DNA from: Epichloe hybrida
Taxonomy: Eukaryota; Ascomycota; Sordariomycetes; Hypocreales; Clavicipitaceae
Length of the DNA stretch: 64,000 nucleotides
Assembly: GCA_019022495.1 (NCBI GenBank)
Contig: JAFEKR010000002.1
Coordinates: 3,100,001-3,164,000 of the forward strand
Reading direction: 5' to 3'
In this document: piece after piece, positions 1 to 12,245 of the stretch
Layout of the letters: each line of letters begins with the position of its first letter
Position numbering within the stretch: the first letter of the stretch is position 1
Notes under the pieces: generated by a model
What the model was told of the DNA's origin: nothing
Databases searched by the model: none
The model's input: only the letters and a program-made list of their open reading frames with translations
Program-made: the position numbers and the translations under genes

Positions 1-384
1 GTACGTACCAACTGTACTTTGTGCATGGCCTGTGAGAAACAAACACGAATTAGCAAAAGACTACAGCCTTCAACTCGGGCTCTCTTTTTTTTTTAATCAC
101 CAGAACCGCCAGCTGCGGATTGGGAAGATCACAGGACAGAGACTTACATTGTTGTAGTCTGGGTTGGAATCCAGGCCAAGCCCGCGTGGAGGAGATGTCA
201 GCGCCGATGACGACAGTGTCGGTACTCGCCCCGAATCAGTGGTGAATCTTCGGGGCATCGTTGTGCGAGGGTCGTGGGAGGTCTGTTGGGAGTGACGGCC
301 GTTATTGCGAGGAGGTGAAACGAATGAGGCCATTGGCGTCTCGTTCCGAGGTGACTGCTGCGAGCGAAAGCGCAGGTCATCCAT
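1..384 (-). CDS. 5' end of an unidentified protein gene (first exon and start of second)
   Basis: The ATG at 384-382 opens a 79-codon exon (148-384) beginning MDDLRFRSQQSP, rich in Ser, Pro, Arg and Asn and apparently disordered. It ends exactly in phase 0 at a GTAAGT donor (147-142). The intron (30-147) carries a CTAAT branch motif and a TTTCTCACAG acceptor. The second exon starts at 29 and reads AMHKVQLVR before leaving the window. The ATG is preferred over the longer open frame upstream because of its position and sequence character. I do not recognise the family; such basic, Ser/Pro-rich N-termini are common in fungal cytoskeletal, nuclear and signalling proteins. The rest lies to the left of the window. 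Confidence 0.55.
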
Positions 385-1778
385 GGTTGAAGGAAAACAG
401 AGGACTCGAGTCACCAAATTGACCGATGGAATTGAATCTCTATACAGCCGCAGACATGGAAAACGAATCAACGAGGGTTAGCCAAAGCCGCAAGGAACGA
501 ATACTAGAGGTATGTTGAAAGAAGGAGCAAATTGGGAGGCGGGGTGGGTGGGTTGGATAGACACGGCGCTTGCCTGCGTTGTCCGCGTGCACATCGGCGC
601 CAGAGCCTTGTTGCCGCCGTCTGTTGTGTGTGTGTGGTGCAATTACGGGGCAAGGGTAACAAGGGTCTAGGCTCAGGCCGCGGCGACTTCAGAAAGCCCC
701 CGAGCCAGCAAAGCGCCCGACGCGGGTGTTGCCTTTGAAGGCGGTGGTTGGTAAGTTGGTCTTCGGCACACCATCCGCTTTGGCCAGAGAGAGCTTCATC
801 AACGACAACAACTCCAGGGTCCATCGATGGAAGCAGATGAGCCCGCGGGGCATGGGGACCAGATATGTCATTGTCACATCGACAGCGCTCAGACGGGACG
901 TGTTAGCTTCCAGCCATGGTCGTCTTTTGATGATGAAGAAAAAATGGCTCGGGTGCACAAGTCTCATCCTCTGTCCTCCACTGACAGATGATTTCACAGC
1001 AACTTACTCCGTACTGACCTCGACTAGTTGTTGGACTGATATCACAATTCAAGTTTGACGTGGTGAGGCTAAAGACCGAAACCTCTTTCGGAAGATAATT
1101 TCTGTTGTTCGAAGTTTGGAACCCTTTTTTTTCGGACTTGGTGTCCAATAAGCGAGTGGGGTTAGGAGAAGAGAGAAAAAAAAGAGAACTTTGGGCAACT
1201 TCCAACAAACACTGCCGAGCCCTGCACATAATTATTTGGAGAAAATGAGGGAGAGGCACAAAAATAGACTCTACGGGGTACCGAGTAGATCAAGGGCAAA
1301 TCCAACAAGGCGAAGAAGCACAAGCGGTTGGTGAGTGAGTGACTGCATAATAAGACGTGGGAACTTGGAAGCCACTCCGTGACAAGGCAAGGAACATCAG
1401 AACGCCAATAAAGCTTACCAGGGTCCTCTACGGATCGCGCCTCCCATCTCTTGTTTTATTAGTCCATGGGCGCATGTAAGTGGGGTGCAAGAGGCGGACC
1501 GCACACAATGGCATTGGGCTTGGGACGAGGAATGGATGGATCCTATGTAAGAATAATTCAGCCTCCGTTGGCTGCATCGCTGTGTCCAGTCCGATACGGC
1601 AACCAATTGGTGGTACAGGAGGTACCTCGGACGAGCCACGAGGTATTATGATCTGGGAATTGTCACAGAAGACAGAATGCATGATTGACCAATGACAACG
1701 CACTTCGATAGGCTGGCTCGATGGAACAGTCCGCGATCGGGATCTCTAAGATGATGGAGTTGAAAGTTGCGGGAGGCT

Positions 1779-1808
1779 TTTTATTTCATTTTATTTCATT
1801 TTATTTCA
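1779..1808 (+). repeat. Short tandem repeat, three copies of a TTTTATTTCA unit
   Basis: Three consecutive 10-bp units in intergenic DNA; a simple repeat with no evident function. Confidence 0.8.
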
Positions 1809-2483
1809 CCTTTGGTAGAAGGAAAAACAGACTTCTTCGCGGCCAATGTCCTTTTAGCTCACCTCACACCTGTTGCACTGAAGAGCCGAGAGAGCGTACA
1901 CAATACATACGGGGTCGCTGGTGTACATGTAAGTTCCATAGCTGGTTTCCTGCCCGCACATCTGGCTGCTGATTTAATTACCCGTTTGCAAGCGGCTTGG
2001 TTGATTCTTCAAGTCTCTTGACCCCTCAGCGCTCACCCCACTTCAGGGTCCATTACCTCAATGCTGCTTTTTATTGACATGGCGTCACCAAAAGGAAAAG
2101 GGCCGGGCCATCTGAAGGAGATTCCCCTTCGGATTGCTCCGCACCTTTGTACGTCAACTTCAAGTTGAGTCTTTCTTCCTTCACCTTGGCGGGGGGGGGG
2201 GCGCCGGTGGTTTGCCCATCTGTTGCCGACAGATGTACGAATTCCAGTGCAGGACGTTGGGAGTCACCGCTTTGGGACGGTCGAGCAGCCCGGGCTGGTG
2301 ATGGTCGCGATGGGTCGTTCGATGACGATAAGTCTCCAGAACTTCACACTTCAAGTCGGAGCATAGCCGAGCAACCTCCCCACGAGATTGATGGACAATC
2401 TGACACAAATTCGAGCCTCAAGGAGCTCCACTGAGACAGACCGGATCTGAGTATCCCTGCGGCCTGCGGGCTCGTCGCGGTCG

Positions 2484-2524
2484 CCATCCATCCGACCATC
2501 CATCCGACCATCCGACAATCCGGC
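2484..2524 (+). repeat. CCATCCGA-type minisatellite
   Basis: Imperfect tandem copies of CCATCCGA and related units form a short minisatellite upstream of RPC2. Confidence 0.75.
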
Positions 2525-3646
2525 AATGGTACTAGATATACTTGCTAGTCGAGTTGTCGTCGCACATGCTGTGCCCTACCTGCATTTTGTGGGAAAACAC
2601 CATGTCGTTTCGTCACTTCCCCTGGCAAAGAGTATTTCCTGGACAGCCCTCAAAATCCGCGCCGGTCTCTGGCCCTCTTCGAGCCTCTTCGAGCAGCACC
2701 CGTCATTCGCTCACCGACATTTTGAAAGGCTTGCCAGAAGTGGATCGACCCAGGCGTCGATGAAATTTGGCCGGCGGGCGATGTGGGGTTTTAAACCAAC
2801 ACCACACGAAACGACAACACGACGCCGTCCCATCAACTGCGGCAATTTATTGATATGGTGCCCGTTAATTTCTCGTCCGTCCGTTTGTGCTACGGTGCCT
2901 ACATGTAAATATGTACGTACATACATGCAAAACCCGTAGATGCGGATCCACGCCCGTCCGCCCCTTTTGGTCGGCGCTTGGGAAGGGAAAGGTGCAAAGT
3001 ACAAACCCCGCACCGCAGGGTCCGTCCTGGCAGACTTGCTCGAATACTTGTTCAGTTTTTTTACCATGCCGATGCGGAGTTGAGAATGAGTGCAAACTCT
3101 CTTCGTCCATGCCCCTTTGATATGCTAACAAGAATGACACATTCGACTGAATCGCACATAATACCTCGTGCGCGCAGATGCCAGCCATGGCTGCCTCACA
3201 TCACTGGTCCTTGGAATTGGTGTCATAAACACGTGAATATCCGCACGTGATTACACATATTCGAAGCTGGTCTTGTCGGAGAGTCCCACATTGAGATATT
3301 GAGATAATACAGTGTGCCCTCGGGCAAGGTGAAGTGTATCAAGGGCCTGAGTGGAAGAAGCGAGCGAGGAAGTTATGTGACCACGGAATGGCCTAGATTA
3401 GCCTAGAGAGGACTAATCTATACAGAGTTATGGAAATTTACGTTTTTTGGGTTTAGGCACAGTTGTACATATGAAGCTGTATGTACATACTTCATCGTCC
3501 CCCTCCTCTCTGCCGGTCGTCTCCAGCATGATGTTTTTTTCATCCCGTCACCCCACCACAATACATAAAAATCCCTGCTGCAGAGACTAGTGGGGGTCCT
3601 CTTCGCCTCTTTAATATTCCTTGCCTCACGGACGGTGGTAGGCACG

Positions 3647-6600
3647 ATGCCGATGGTGGACGACGGTTTCGAGGCCCTGTTGGAGCCCTTCTACAATGGC
3701 AAGAAGCTCACAGATCCTGTCAATACCAAGGAAGACAAATTTCAGCTTCTACCCGCGTTTCTCAAAGTCAAGGGTGTGTATCGCAATCCCTCTAAACCTC
3801 AAATGAGCTAGCTACCTTTTTCGCGTACGACGGCGGCAATCATGCTAACCGTGTCTCGTGTGTTTTTGCACTAGGTCTTGTAAAACAGTATGCTTCCCAG
3901 AAGCACAGAAATTGCGCTTGCGACCAGATTGCTGACACCCAGCAACCGACAGGCACATTGACTCATACAACTTCTTTGTGGAACAGGAGATCAAGGATAT
4001 CGTTCGCGCGAACCGAACGATCCGAAGCGATGTCGACAGCAATTTCTGGCTAGAGTATGTTTCTTCTCAGCAACGTCTTTGTGTTGGACCTCCGAGAAGC
4101 TGACCAGGTGCTCTACCTTCGCAGCTTCACCGACATCCGCGTCGACCGCCCGCGACGCCAGGATCACAATGATGCCAAGTCGCGAACTGAAGTCACTCCT
4201 ATGGAGTGTCGACTCCGAGACATGACATATGCTGCTCCTATTGTCGTGGATATCCAGTACATCAGAGACAAGCAGAAGATTATTCGCAAGAACGTTCCGC
4301 TGGGTCGAATGCCTGTCATGCTCAAGAGCTCTAAATGCAGACTAAGCGGTGCTAATAACGCACAAATGGAGGCCATGAACGAATGCCCACTTGATCCTGG
4401 GGGTTACTTCATCATCAATGGTACAGAAAAGGTCATATTGATCCAGGAACAACTCAGCAAAAATCGTGTCATCGTGGAAGCCGATGAAAAGAACAACATT
4501 GTCTCCGCCTCCGTCACCAGTTCGACACATGAACGAAAGTCAAAGACATATGTGACACTGAAGAAGGACAGAATTATTATGACACACAATGTCTTGGTGG
4601 AGGGAATTCCGATTGTCATCATTCTCAAGGCCCTTGGTGGGTTGTCAGATTACGAGATCGTGCAACTGGTGGCTGGCTCGGATGGACGTTACCAAGATGA
4701 GTTTGTCATCAATTTTGACGATGCCGCCCGGGCCGGCGTCTTCACGCAGCACCAGGCTTTGGAATACATTGGCGCCAGAGTAAAGATGGGATCGAGAAGG
4801 ACCATGTTTGGCCCTCAAGCCCGTCGAAATCACGTTGAAGAAGGTCTCGACGCTCTTGCCAACCTCATCATTGCTCATGTGCCCATCGAGGGCTTGGATT
4901 TCTATCCCAAGGCCATCTATGTCGCCATGATGACGAGACGAGTTCTGATGGCTTCCCAGAACCCCAAGCTCGTAGACGACAGAGATTTCGTTGGTAACAA
5001 ACGGCTGGAACTTGCCGGTCAACTCTTGTCTTTGTTGTTCGAAGATTTGTTCAAGAAATTCATGAGCGAGGTCAAGATGTCGATTGACAAGTTCCTAAAG
5101 AAGAACAACCGCGCGGTGCCACTAGATGCTGTGCACATGATTAGCAATCATGCCAACAGTATCGGATTCGGCATCAACCGATCTATTCAGACTGGAAACT
5201 GGACTGTGAAGCGTTTCAACATGAACAGAGCTGGTGTCACCCACGTACTGAGTCGACTGAGCTACATCAGTGCTTTGGGAATGATGACCCGAATCAGCTC
5301 GCAGTTTGAGAAGACGCGCAAAGTTTCTGGCCCACGTGCTCTTCAACCGTCGCAGTGGGGTATGCTCTGCACTTCAGATACTCCTGAAGGTGAAGCCTGT
5401 GGTCTGGTCAAGAACTTGGCTCTCATGACACACATCACAACCAACGTCGACGAAGAGCCCGTCAAACGGTGGATATTCACTCTGGACACGGGCGTCGAGC
5501 CCGTGCGAAACTTTTCCGGTGCTGAAATGCATCGTGAAGGCGCATACATTATCCACGTAAACGGTACACCATTTGCCCTGACAAGATATCCCAAGAGATT
5601 TGCCTCCAAGTTCCGCGCCATGCGGCGGAGGGGCTGGATATCACCGTTTGTCAGTATCAACCTCAACTCTCACTTCAATGCTGTGCACATTGCCACCGAC
5701 GAAGGCCGGATCTGTCGGCCCTACATTATTGTCAAGAACGGAAGGCAAAAGCTCAAGGATGAACACCTTCGCCTTTTGCAGCTTGGTAAAGCCTCATTTG
5801 ACGACTTCTTGACAAGGGGTGTTGTCGAATATCTAGATGTGAATGAGGAGCAGGACGCGCTCGTCACCCTTTACGAAGAAGACATCACCCAAAGTACAAC
5901 ACACTTGGAGATCGAACCGTTCACCATCCTCGGAGCCGTGGCCGGTCTCATTCCTTTTCCCCATCACAACCAATCCCCCAGAAATACGTACCAATGCGCC
6001 ATGGGCAAGCAAGCCATAGGAGCCATTGCGCACAACCAATTCAACAGAATCGACACGCTACTCTACACTCTAGTTTATCCACAGCGACCCATGGTCATCA
6101 CCAAGACCATCCAACTTGTCCACTATGATAAACTCCCAGCGGGTCACAACGCCACCGTTGTCGTCATGTCATACTCTGGATACGATATCGAAGATGCCCT
6201 TGTGCTGAACAAGGCGTCCATCGACAGAGGTTTCGGCCGCTGTCAGGTCTTCCGCAAGTACACGACAGAGCTGCAAAAGTACCCCAACGGCAGGCGAGAG
6301 CGCATCGGAGACCCCGTGAATATACAGAACGGCGGTCCAGCGCGTCGCGAGCCGAAGTACGAGGCCTTGGATAACGATGGTCTGGCTACAGTCGGCTATC
6401 GAGTCAAGCACGGCGAGGTCATGGTGAAGAAGGAGACGCCCCTGGATCTAACGACCACGGGCATTGGCCTCGATCGCGGCCCGAGCGAGTACCGTGATTC
6501 AGCTGTATCCTATCGCATACCCGACCCCGCCTACATCGACAAGGTGATGATCTCTCAAACAGAAAAGGACACGACCGTCATCAAGGTGCAGACCCGGCAG

Positions 6601-7356
6601 ACGCGTCGACCCGAACTCGGAGACAAGTTCTCTTCTCGCCACGGGCAAAAGGGTGTCGTCGGCATCATTGTCGACCAAGAAGATATGCCGTTTGCCGACA
6701 ACGGCCTGTGCCCCGACATAATCATGAACCCACACGGTTTCCCGTCCCGAATGACGGTGGGTAAACTGCTGGAATGCCTGACGGGCAAGGCATCCATCCT
6801 CGACGGCCGTCCCGATTATGGCTTTGGAGATGCGTTCAGGTCCCATCCGGTCAAAGACATGGGCCAAGTCCTCCTCGATTACGGCTTCTCATGGCAAGGC
6901 AAAGACTACTTCACTTCTGGTCTCACAGGCGAGCCGCTGGAGGCATATGTCTTCAACGGGCCAATCTACTACCAGCGCCTCAAGCACATGGTGCAAGACA
7001 AGATGCATTCTCGTTCGCGCGGACCCCGCGCCATCCTCACCAGACAGCCGACCGAGGGTAGATCCCGAGACGGTGGTCTCCGTCTCGGAGAGATGGAGCG
7101 CGACTGCCTGATCGCCTACGGCGCTTCGCAGCTCCTCCTCGAACGTCTCATGCTGAGCTCGGACGGCACCAACGTGGACATATGCCAGCAGTGCGGACTG
7201 TTCGGCTTCAAGGGGTATTGCAATACTTGCAAGAGCACGAGACAGGTGACGCAGATGCAGATGCCGTACGCTGCCAAGCTGCTATTCCAGGAGCTGATTA
7301 GCATGAATGTCGGCGTGCGGTTACAACTGGAGGATGAGTTCCCTCATCCGCGCTAA
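3647..7356 (+). CDS. RPC2: DNA-directed RNA polymerase III subunit RPC2 (second-largest subunit)
   Basis: This is the beta-like subunit of nuclear RNA polymerase III, which forms part of the active centre and transcribes tRNA, 5S rRNA and other small RNAs. The gene is join(3647-3773, 3875-3887, 3953-4054, 4125-7356), 1157 aa, close to yeast Rpc128/Ret1 in size. Exon 2 is a 13-nt microexon required for the conserved GLVKQHIDSYNFF junction. Conserved blocks include HNQSPRNTYQCAMGKQAIG, GYDIEDALVLNK (from about residue 766), GDKFSSRHGQKG (from about 913, the catalytic-centre loop) and a C-terminal zinc ribbon with Cys1101, 1104, 1113 and 1116. The Pol III assignment rests on the C-terminus and overall match to Rpc128 rather than RPB2 or RPA2. 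The start is the first ATG in frame after an open stretch that lacks one; an MPM doublet makes residue 3 a possible alternative. Neighbouring genes are unrelated. Confidence 0.93.
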
Positions 7357-8431
7357 GCATCCAGTACCAGGTGTCTCCTTTGAGCCAGTAAGGCTGAACT
7401 TTTGTACTGACTAGGGTGTAAGACTAATCAGAAGAATCGTGTTTAAATCTTTACATTATAAAGAGCTACATCTGGCATGCGTTGTTTCCAAGCTAGACCA
7501 GAGGTCACTCAAGGTCACCCCCTTGTGTACGCGAAAAAAACGAGTCGGCATGAAACTGTAGTCTTGGGGTCTGGTCCACGAGTCGTTGCAAAGTTTGCAC
7601 CGGCTTATGGATTAGACCCTTGTATGGCAGCTACTCTGTACTATTGCTAGGTAGTACTATAGAATACTAGTGTAGACTTTGTGCGTAGAATACGTAAAAT
7701 TTAAAGGTTGTGCCTAATTTTTGCTCTTTTCTTAGTATCTACTCCTTTTGCAGGTACTTGCGCGGCCCTAGTTACGATAGAAAATGTAATAATAAAGTGT
7801 GTTACGTTGTTTTCTATTTAACTAGCCAGGTCAGAGCTGTTGTCTAATAGGGGCTCTAGGTCACGTGCGGGCCACATCCTCAGCACGGCAGGCCACATCC
7901 TAAGGGGACGGGCTAATTGACAATTCTAGCACGTCACACTCGTGAAAAAGATATGTTTGGTGTTTTATGTAATTTAGATAAAGTTCTATATAAATCTCAG
8001 CTAATAGAAGTAGTTAGCGCGTGCGGTTACATTTTGCAAGGTTGCACCGGCGCGTGGATCAGACCCTTACCGGCTTAAGGAGATGCACAAGCGCGTCTTT
8101 TTGCAAACTTTTTCGCCTGGCCCTTTAGGTGCCCTTGTGTGCCCTCTAGGTGCCCATCTTGGGCTCGGAAAGGAAAAAGGGGACATGATTGATGAACAGG
8201 ATAGATGGTCGAGATTGCTCGGCAGGGAGGATGACGCACGTCGAGAACAAAGCAGTGTACACCATGCGTGCAAGACGGTCAGGACAAGGAAATATATATT
8301 CAAATGTTCGACACTGGTGAATAGTACCGAAGATGTGTTCCGTACGGTCCCCAAGGCATCCTAACGCCATCCAAAGAGGCAATTTATCCCAAAAAGGATG
8401 TAAGGTTTTTTTTTTTTTTTTTTTGCGGCCT
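7357..8431. other. Intergenic region with a possible old insertion
   Basis: The 3' flanks of convergent RPC2 and the RAD57-type gene meet here. From about 7590 to 8067 the DNA is more AT-rich and is bounded by two diverged direct repeats (see separate entry). A GGCCACATCCT 11-mer occurs twice near 7870-7900. A 19-base T run sits at about 8406-8424, just beyond the RAD57-type stop codon. I see no gene. Confidence 0.6.
7587..8067 (+). repeat. Diverged direct repeats bounding a 0.4-kb AT-rich segment
   Basis: The segments 7587-7621 and 8035-8067 are about 33-35 bp long and share TTGCACCGGC, TGGAT and AGACCCTT blocks in the same order. Their differences are largely C/T and G/A, as expected from RIP. 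They may be terminal repeats of a decayed small element; no target duplication was identified. Confidence 0.5.
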
Positions 8432-9916
8432 TCACCCCGGGACATAAAGGTCTCTCTTTCTGTGCTGTACACTCCGAACGCCGCCGACATAGACCTCGAA
8501 TTCCATGGCCCCCTCTAGTCCCTGTTCTGAAGCAGGAGCGTGACTCGCAAAAACGACCTTCATCCATCTTCGCCAGTTTCTCAGGGTGGCGCCGACCTCG
8601 ACGCCATCGTCTGCCTCCATCGGTGCAATCATCTGCCGGGGTCGTCCATACACGGGTCTCTTGAGAAGGGCGATCCGGCAGGATATCTGGGTCGACCACA
8701 CGAGTCCCAAGCTTGGCGTCTTGAGGGCACGATTCGAGCGGGCGTCGTCCCCCCAGCCGGTGAACCAGCGCTGCTGATGGTCTAGTCGCAGGGCCGGATG
8801 CGCGGGCGGGGGTTGGTCGTCGGGAAAAGAAAACGGCAGGGGCATGGGCATGGGCATGGGCGACGACGACGACGGCGACGACGGGGTGCTCTGCAGGGCT
8901 GGCGCCATGCTTCTCGAGGCAAGGGAACTTTCTTGCGCTACTACTACGCCTTTGTGACTTCCCGCGCCGCGGGGGGGAAGCGCTCTCGGTATGGCGGCGG
9001 GCGATGCGAACCGGTCGGCGACCTGGTTCGCCACCACGACGGCAACGTGGTGACGGCGTGCCAGGTTTCTGAGCAGGGCGCCTGTGCGGACGAGGGCGGC
9101 ACTCCGCGCGGCCATGTTGGAGCCGTACGAGGAGCCGCTCCTTTCGAACTCGGCGCGGTAGTTGGCGGCCACGGAGTCGATGACGACGAGTCCGATGTTG
9201 TGGCGGGAGAGGAGCACGGGGACCTGGTACTCGAGGATGTGGTCCTGGGATTCGAGGTCGGGCGTGGCCGTGCTGAGGATGTTGTCGAGGGAGGGACGGC
9301 GGGAGGCATCGACGCCCTGGAGGGTCTGGTTGGAGGAGAGGATCTGGGAGAGACGACGGGTGGCGAGGCCGGACTCGGTGGATATATAGAGAGCCTGCTT
9401 GGAGAGGCCATGCGGAGGGGGTAGCTGGACGGCGAGACAGAGCGTCAGGAGAAACTGGGTCTTGCCGGCGCCGGATTCACCCGTGATTTCGGTGATGGAG
9501 GAGGTCGGGATGCCGCCGGCGAGGGAGGCGTCGAGGGGGCCATCCAGGGTGCTGATGCGAGACGGCGCGTCTTCTTCTCCTTCTTCCGGTGATGAATCTT
9601 CTGGCGATGAATCTCGGCGGCCCCCGTCTCCCTCCCCAGGCCGCACGCCTCGGCCTCGGTTCACAGCTCGGCGACTGGATCGCTCCAGGGGGTGCTCCAG
9701 GGGGTGCTGGGGTATCAGGTCATCGGACAATGATGCCTGGACGGCGGCTACAAGTCTCTTCAAGTCCAGCAGTGGGAGATGGGTCTGCTTGGCGATATCT
9801 GCCGGGTGCAGCGCCAGCAAGTCGGTTGTCGATAGGCGATGCTGCTCGATTGTGGGGAGGAGCGCGGCAAATGCGGCCTGGGGAAAGGTGGGCAGAATGG
9901 TGAGTAAGTCTGTCAT
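8432..9916 (-). CDS. RAD57: RAD57/XRCC3-type DNA repair ATPase (RAD51 paralogue)
   Basis: This single-exon gene encodes 494 aa. Rad57 forms a heterodimer with Rad55 that helps load and stabilise Rad51 on RPA-coated single-stranded DNA in homologous recombination in the nucleus. An N-terminal helical region (about 1-65) is followed by an acidic, low-complexity linker (about 70-120) and a RecA/Rad51 ATPase core. Walker A GESGAGKT lies at 146-153, STESG about 180, and Walker B LVVID at 243-247. A second low-complexity insertion rich in Ser, Pro and Met precedes the conserved tail FTGWGDDARSNRALKTPSLG, which is typical of fungal Rad57. The start codon fits the usual MTDLL-like N-terminus. A long complementary ORF at 8798-9424 is a shadow of its GC-rich codons. 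Confidence 0.88.
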   Translation of the reverse strand: MTDLLTILPTFPQAAFAALLPTIEQHRLSTTDLLALHPADIAKQTHLPLLDLKRLVAAVQASLSDDLIPQHPLEHPLERSSRRAVNRGRGVRPGEGDGGRRDSSPEDSSPEEGEEDAPSRISTLDGPLDASLAGGIPTSSITEITGESGAGKTQFLLTLCLAVQLPPPHGLSKQALYISTESGLATRRLSQILSSNQTLQGVDASRRPSLDNILSTATPDLESQDHILEYQVPVLLSRHNIGLVVIDSVAANYRAEFERSGSSYGSNMAARSAALVRTGALLRNLARRHHVAVVVANQVADRFASPAAIPRALPPRGAGSHKGVVVAQESSLASRSMAPALQSTPSSPSSSSPMPMPMPLPFSFPDDQPPPAHPALRLDHQQRWFTGWGDDARSNRALKTPSLGLVWSTQISCRIALLKRPVYGRPRQMIAPMEADDGVEVGATLRNWRRWMKVVFASHAPASEQGLEGAMEFEVYVGGVRSVQHRKRDLYVPG

Positions 9917-10730
9917 GGGCTATGCCATCTCTTGTGTTGTGAACTTGTGGACTTGTGGGTGAGTGAGGCGCGAGTGACGTGTGACGTGTGATGTGACGTG
10001 AGAATTGTTAATGTAGTAATCCGTAGATGAGGAACTCACCGACTGCCAGCTACCCTGGACCACGCTAGCATTTACCGGCGACACCAGCGACACCAGCGAC
10101 AACCACCACCCGCCGATCACAAGTTCATGCCCGACCGACGGCGGCGACACAAGGCGACACAAGGCGACACAAGGCGACACAAGGCACACAGGGGACACAC
10201 GCATCCATGGCGGCGCGGAGAAATGCACCGTCTTTCACTAAGTCGGAGTCTGCTGGCGCGGCGAAATACATACGTCGAGGTCATTCAGCTTCTGCAAGCC
10301 ACAATCCACAATCCCCTCGGCAGCGGCTCTAATTTCTCGAGAACCTGTCGACAACTCGTGCGGCTGGCTCGAGGCTGACTGGAAAGCACCCAGGGTCCGG
10401 GGGCTTTGATGATTCTCGCCGTGTCGCGAAGCAATGAGGCATCCGTCGGTCCTCGGTCCCTGTTATTGCCCTTCAGCCCCACGACATGCGGCTCATCAGG
10501 AAGGTCATGTCCTTTTTCGACTCTGACCCTGATTCTGATTCTCATTCTGGCTCTGACTCTGGCTCTGACTCTGACTCCCCTTTTGCATCTTTTCATCCAT
10601 CGGCCTTTGTTGAGAGCAGGACAAGTCGAGTGAGTAGTCGCCAACTCACTCCCCAGCCGCCGTCCGACCCGGCTCTCACACAACCGACAAAGCATTGACA
10701 AAGCATCGACAAGAGCATCAGCCATCAGCC
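9917..10730. promoter_or_regulatory. Divergent promoter region between the RAD57-type gene and the surface-protein gene
   Basis: An 814-bp region separates two outward-facing start codons. It contains ACACCAGCG repeats near 10080, a 10-bp minisatellite (10143-10182) and CT-rich CTCTGACTCTGG-type repeats about 10516-10580, probably in the leader of the downstream plus-strand gene. No specific binding site is claimed. Confidence 0.5.
10143..10182 (+). repeat. Minisatellite, four perfect copies of GGCGACACAA
   Basis: Four consecutive identical 10-bp units lie in the divergent promoter region. Confidence 0.9.
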
Positions 10731-12245
10731 ATGAAGACGGCTTCTGTCTTGGCCGCTGTCGTTGCCGTCATATCAGCAGAAGTCGAGGGCCGCAACCTGG
10801 TCGTCAACCAGCCCAGAGCTACCGGCACCGCCGTCCTCCCTGACGATGGTGTTTCTCCAAAGCCCACGTCACCTCCTGGGTTGGATCATCTCCCCCAAGG
10901 AGGCATGTTCAGGAGAGCACCCGCTTCCAACACCCTTCTGACCGCCATGATTGCCCCCGACAACACCTGCGGTTGGATCTCAGCCAGTGTTGCTGTCCCC
11001 TATACCTGCGGCGCCGGCGCAACCTGCGGTCTGGTGTTGGCTCAGAAAACCCTCTCAGGAGTCGTCATGTGCTTCAACGACGTGGAATACAACTTCCGTT
11101 TCGGTTGCATTGATTACGATTCCTACTTCTCGTCCAGCGCTTGCGATCATCTCTGCGCCGAGAACACCCAAGTCATGAAGTGGTACGTGAACTAGATGTG
11201 GAACAATTCGTCATGCCTCGTCTTCTTGGCAACCAACATGGCCAATCCGTGGTTTTTTTTTTGTTTTTGACCGAATGACCAAACTTGCCGACTGACAAAC
11301 CTCTTCTGCGATAGCACGGAAAGCGCCATGCCATACTGCAACACCATTGCTTTCCCCGGCGGCGTCAGGGACTACTGGTGCAACTCCATCAACTACTCCA
11401 CGGCCCAGCTTGCCCAGACAACCTGGCGCGGGCAGACGGACGCCAGAATCTACACCAGAATCGTCCAACATCTCACCAGCTCCGCCGTCTTCTTCTCAAC
11501 GCGTAGAAGCGTGACCGACCTCGCTCCCACGGCCACCAATGCCGAGAACTCTGGCGGTGCTTCCGAGACTGGCGGAGTCGGCGACGGCGACGGCGACGGC
11601 AACGGCAGCCGCAGCCGCAACGGCAGAGGCAGAAAAAAACCAGTCGGCGCCATTGTCGGCGGTGTCGTCGGCGGTGTCGCTGCCATCGGTCTCGGCCTCT
11701 CGGCCCTCTTCCTCTTCCTCCGTCACAAGAAGAGCAAGGCTGCTGGCCAGACGGAGACACCTCCATCAAACCAGTCTCCCATGCAACCCGGTGCCTCCCC
11801 GGGCATGCCCATGACCCAGGCATACCACGACCCCAAGTTCAGCGTCTCTCCGCCTCCTCCCCCACAGGAATATCCTCCCCAGCAACAATATCCGCACACG
11901 ACGCCTTCCCCCCAGGGAGGATACTATCCTCAACAGTCGCTCGGTCCCTCCTCCCCGACGGCCTCGCACATGACAGATCCCCGTTTGAGCCACATTGCCA
12001 CCAGTCCCACGTCCACGCCCACGCCCACGCCGGCGAATGCCTCTGCGACGCCGCCCCCTGACCAGCTGCCTCAGCCTCAGCCGCAGCCTCAGCAGCATCA
12101 ACCCGGCGGTTTTCAGCCTGGGCAAGGCCAACAGCACTACGGACAGCGGCCTCATACCCAACCTCCTCCCTCCCCGGGACCCGTGCACGAAGCCTCCGCC
12201 CAAACTGGCGACGACCACCGCGGCCAAATGCACGAGTTGGGCTAG
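10731..12245 (+). CDS. Secreted-type single-pass membrane protein with Cys-rich ectodomain (WSC/Mid2-like architecture)
   Basis: The gene is join(10731-11182, 11315-12245), 460 aa. Residues 1-20 form a signal peptide. A Cys-rich ectodomain starts at NTCGWISASVAVPYTCG and continues through the splice junction, where the split codon restores a Cys in MKCTESAMPYCNT. A short Gly/Asp/Arg linker follows. A single transmembrane helix spans about residues 261-286 (VGAIVGGVVGGVAAIGLG) and is followed by basic residues RHKK. The cytoplasmic tail is rich in Pro, Gln, Ser and Thr. The layout resembles fungal cell-wall stress sensors and other plasma-membrane surface proteins. I do not see a canonical WSC domain, so the sensor role is inferred from architecture only. 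The intron (11183-11314) has GTACGT and ATAG ends. Confidence 0.75.

Larger units (their letters stand above)
385..3646. other. Intergenic region between the unidentified gene and RPC2
   Basis: This holds the promoter and leader of the left-hand minus-strand gene and the promoter of RPC2. The short open frames here overlap on both strands, lack domain-like sequence and plausible splicing, and I do not call them genes. Visible features are low-complexity tracts, a run of G residues near 2190-2202, and one TACTCCGTA 9-mer at 1005-1013 that recurs elsewhere in the window. Confidence 0.6.

Noticed and set aside
8798..9424. 208-aa plus-strand open frame
   Set aside because: It is antisense to the RAD57-type coding sequence, Gly/Arg/Val rich with no domain, a shadow of GC-rich third positions.
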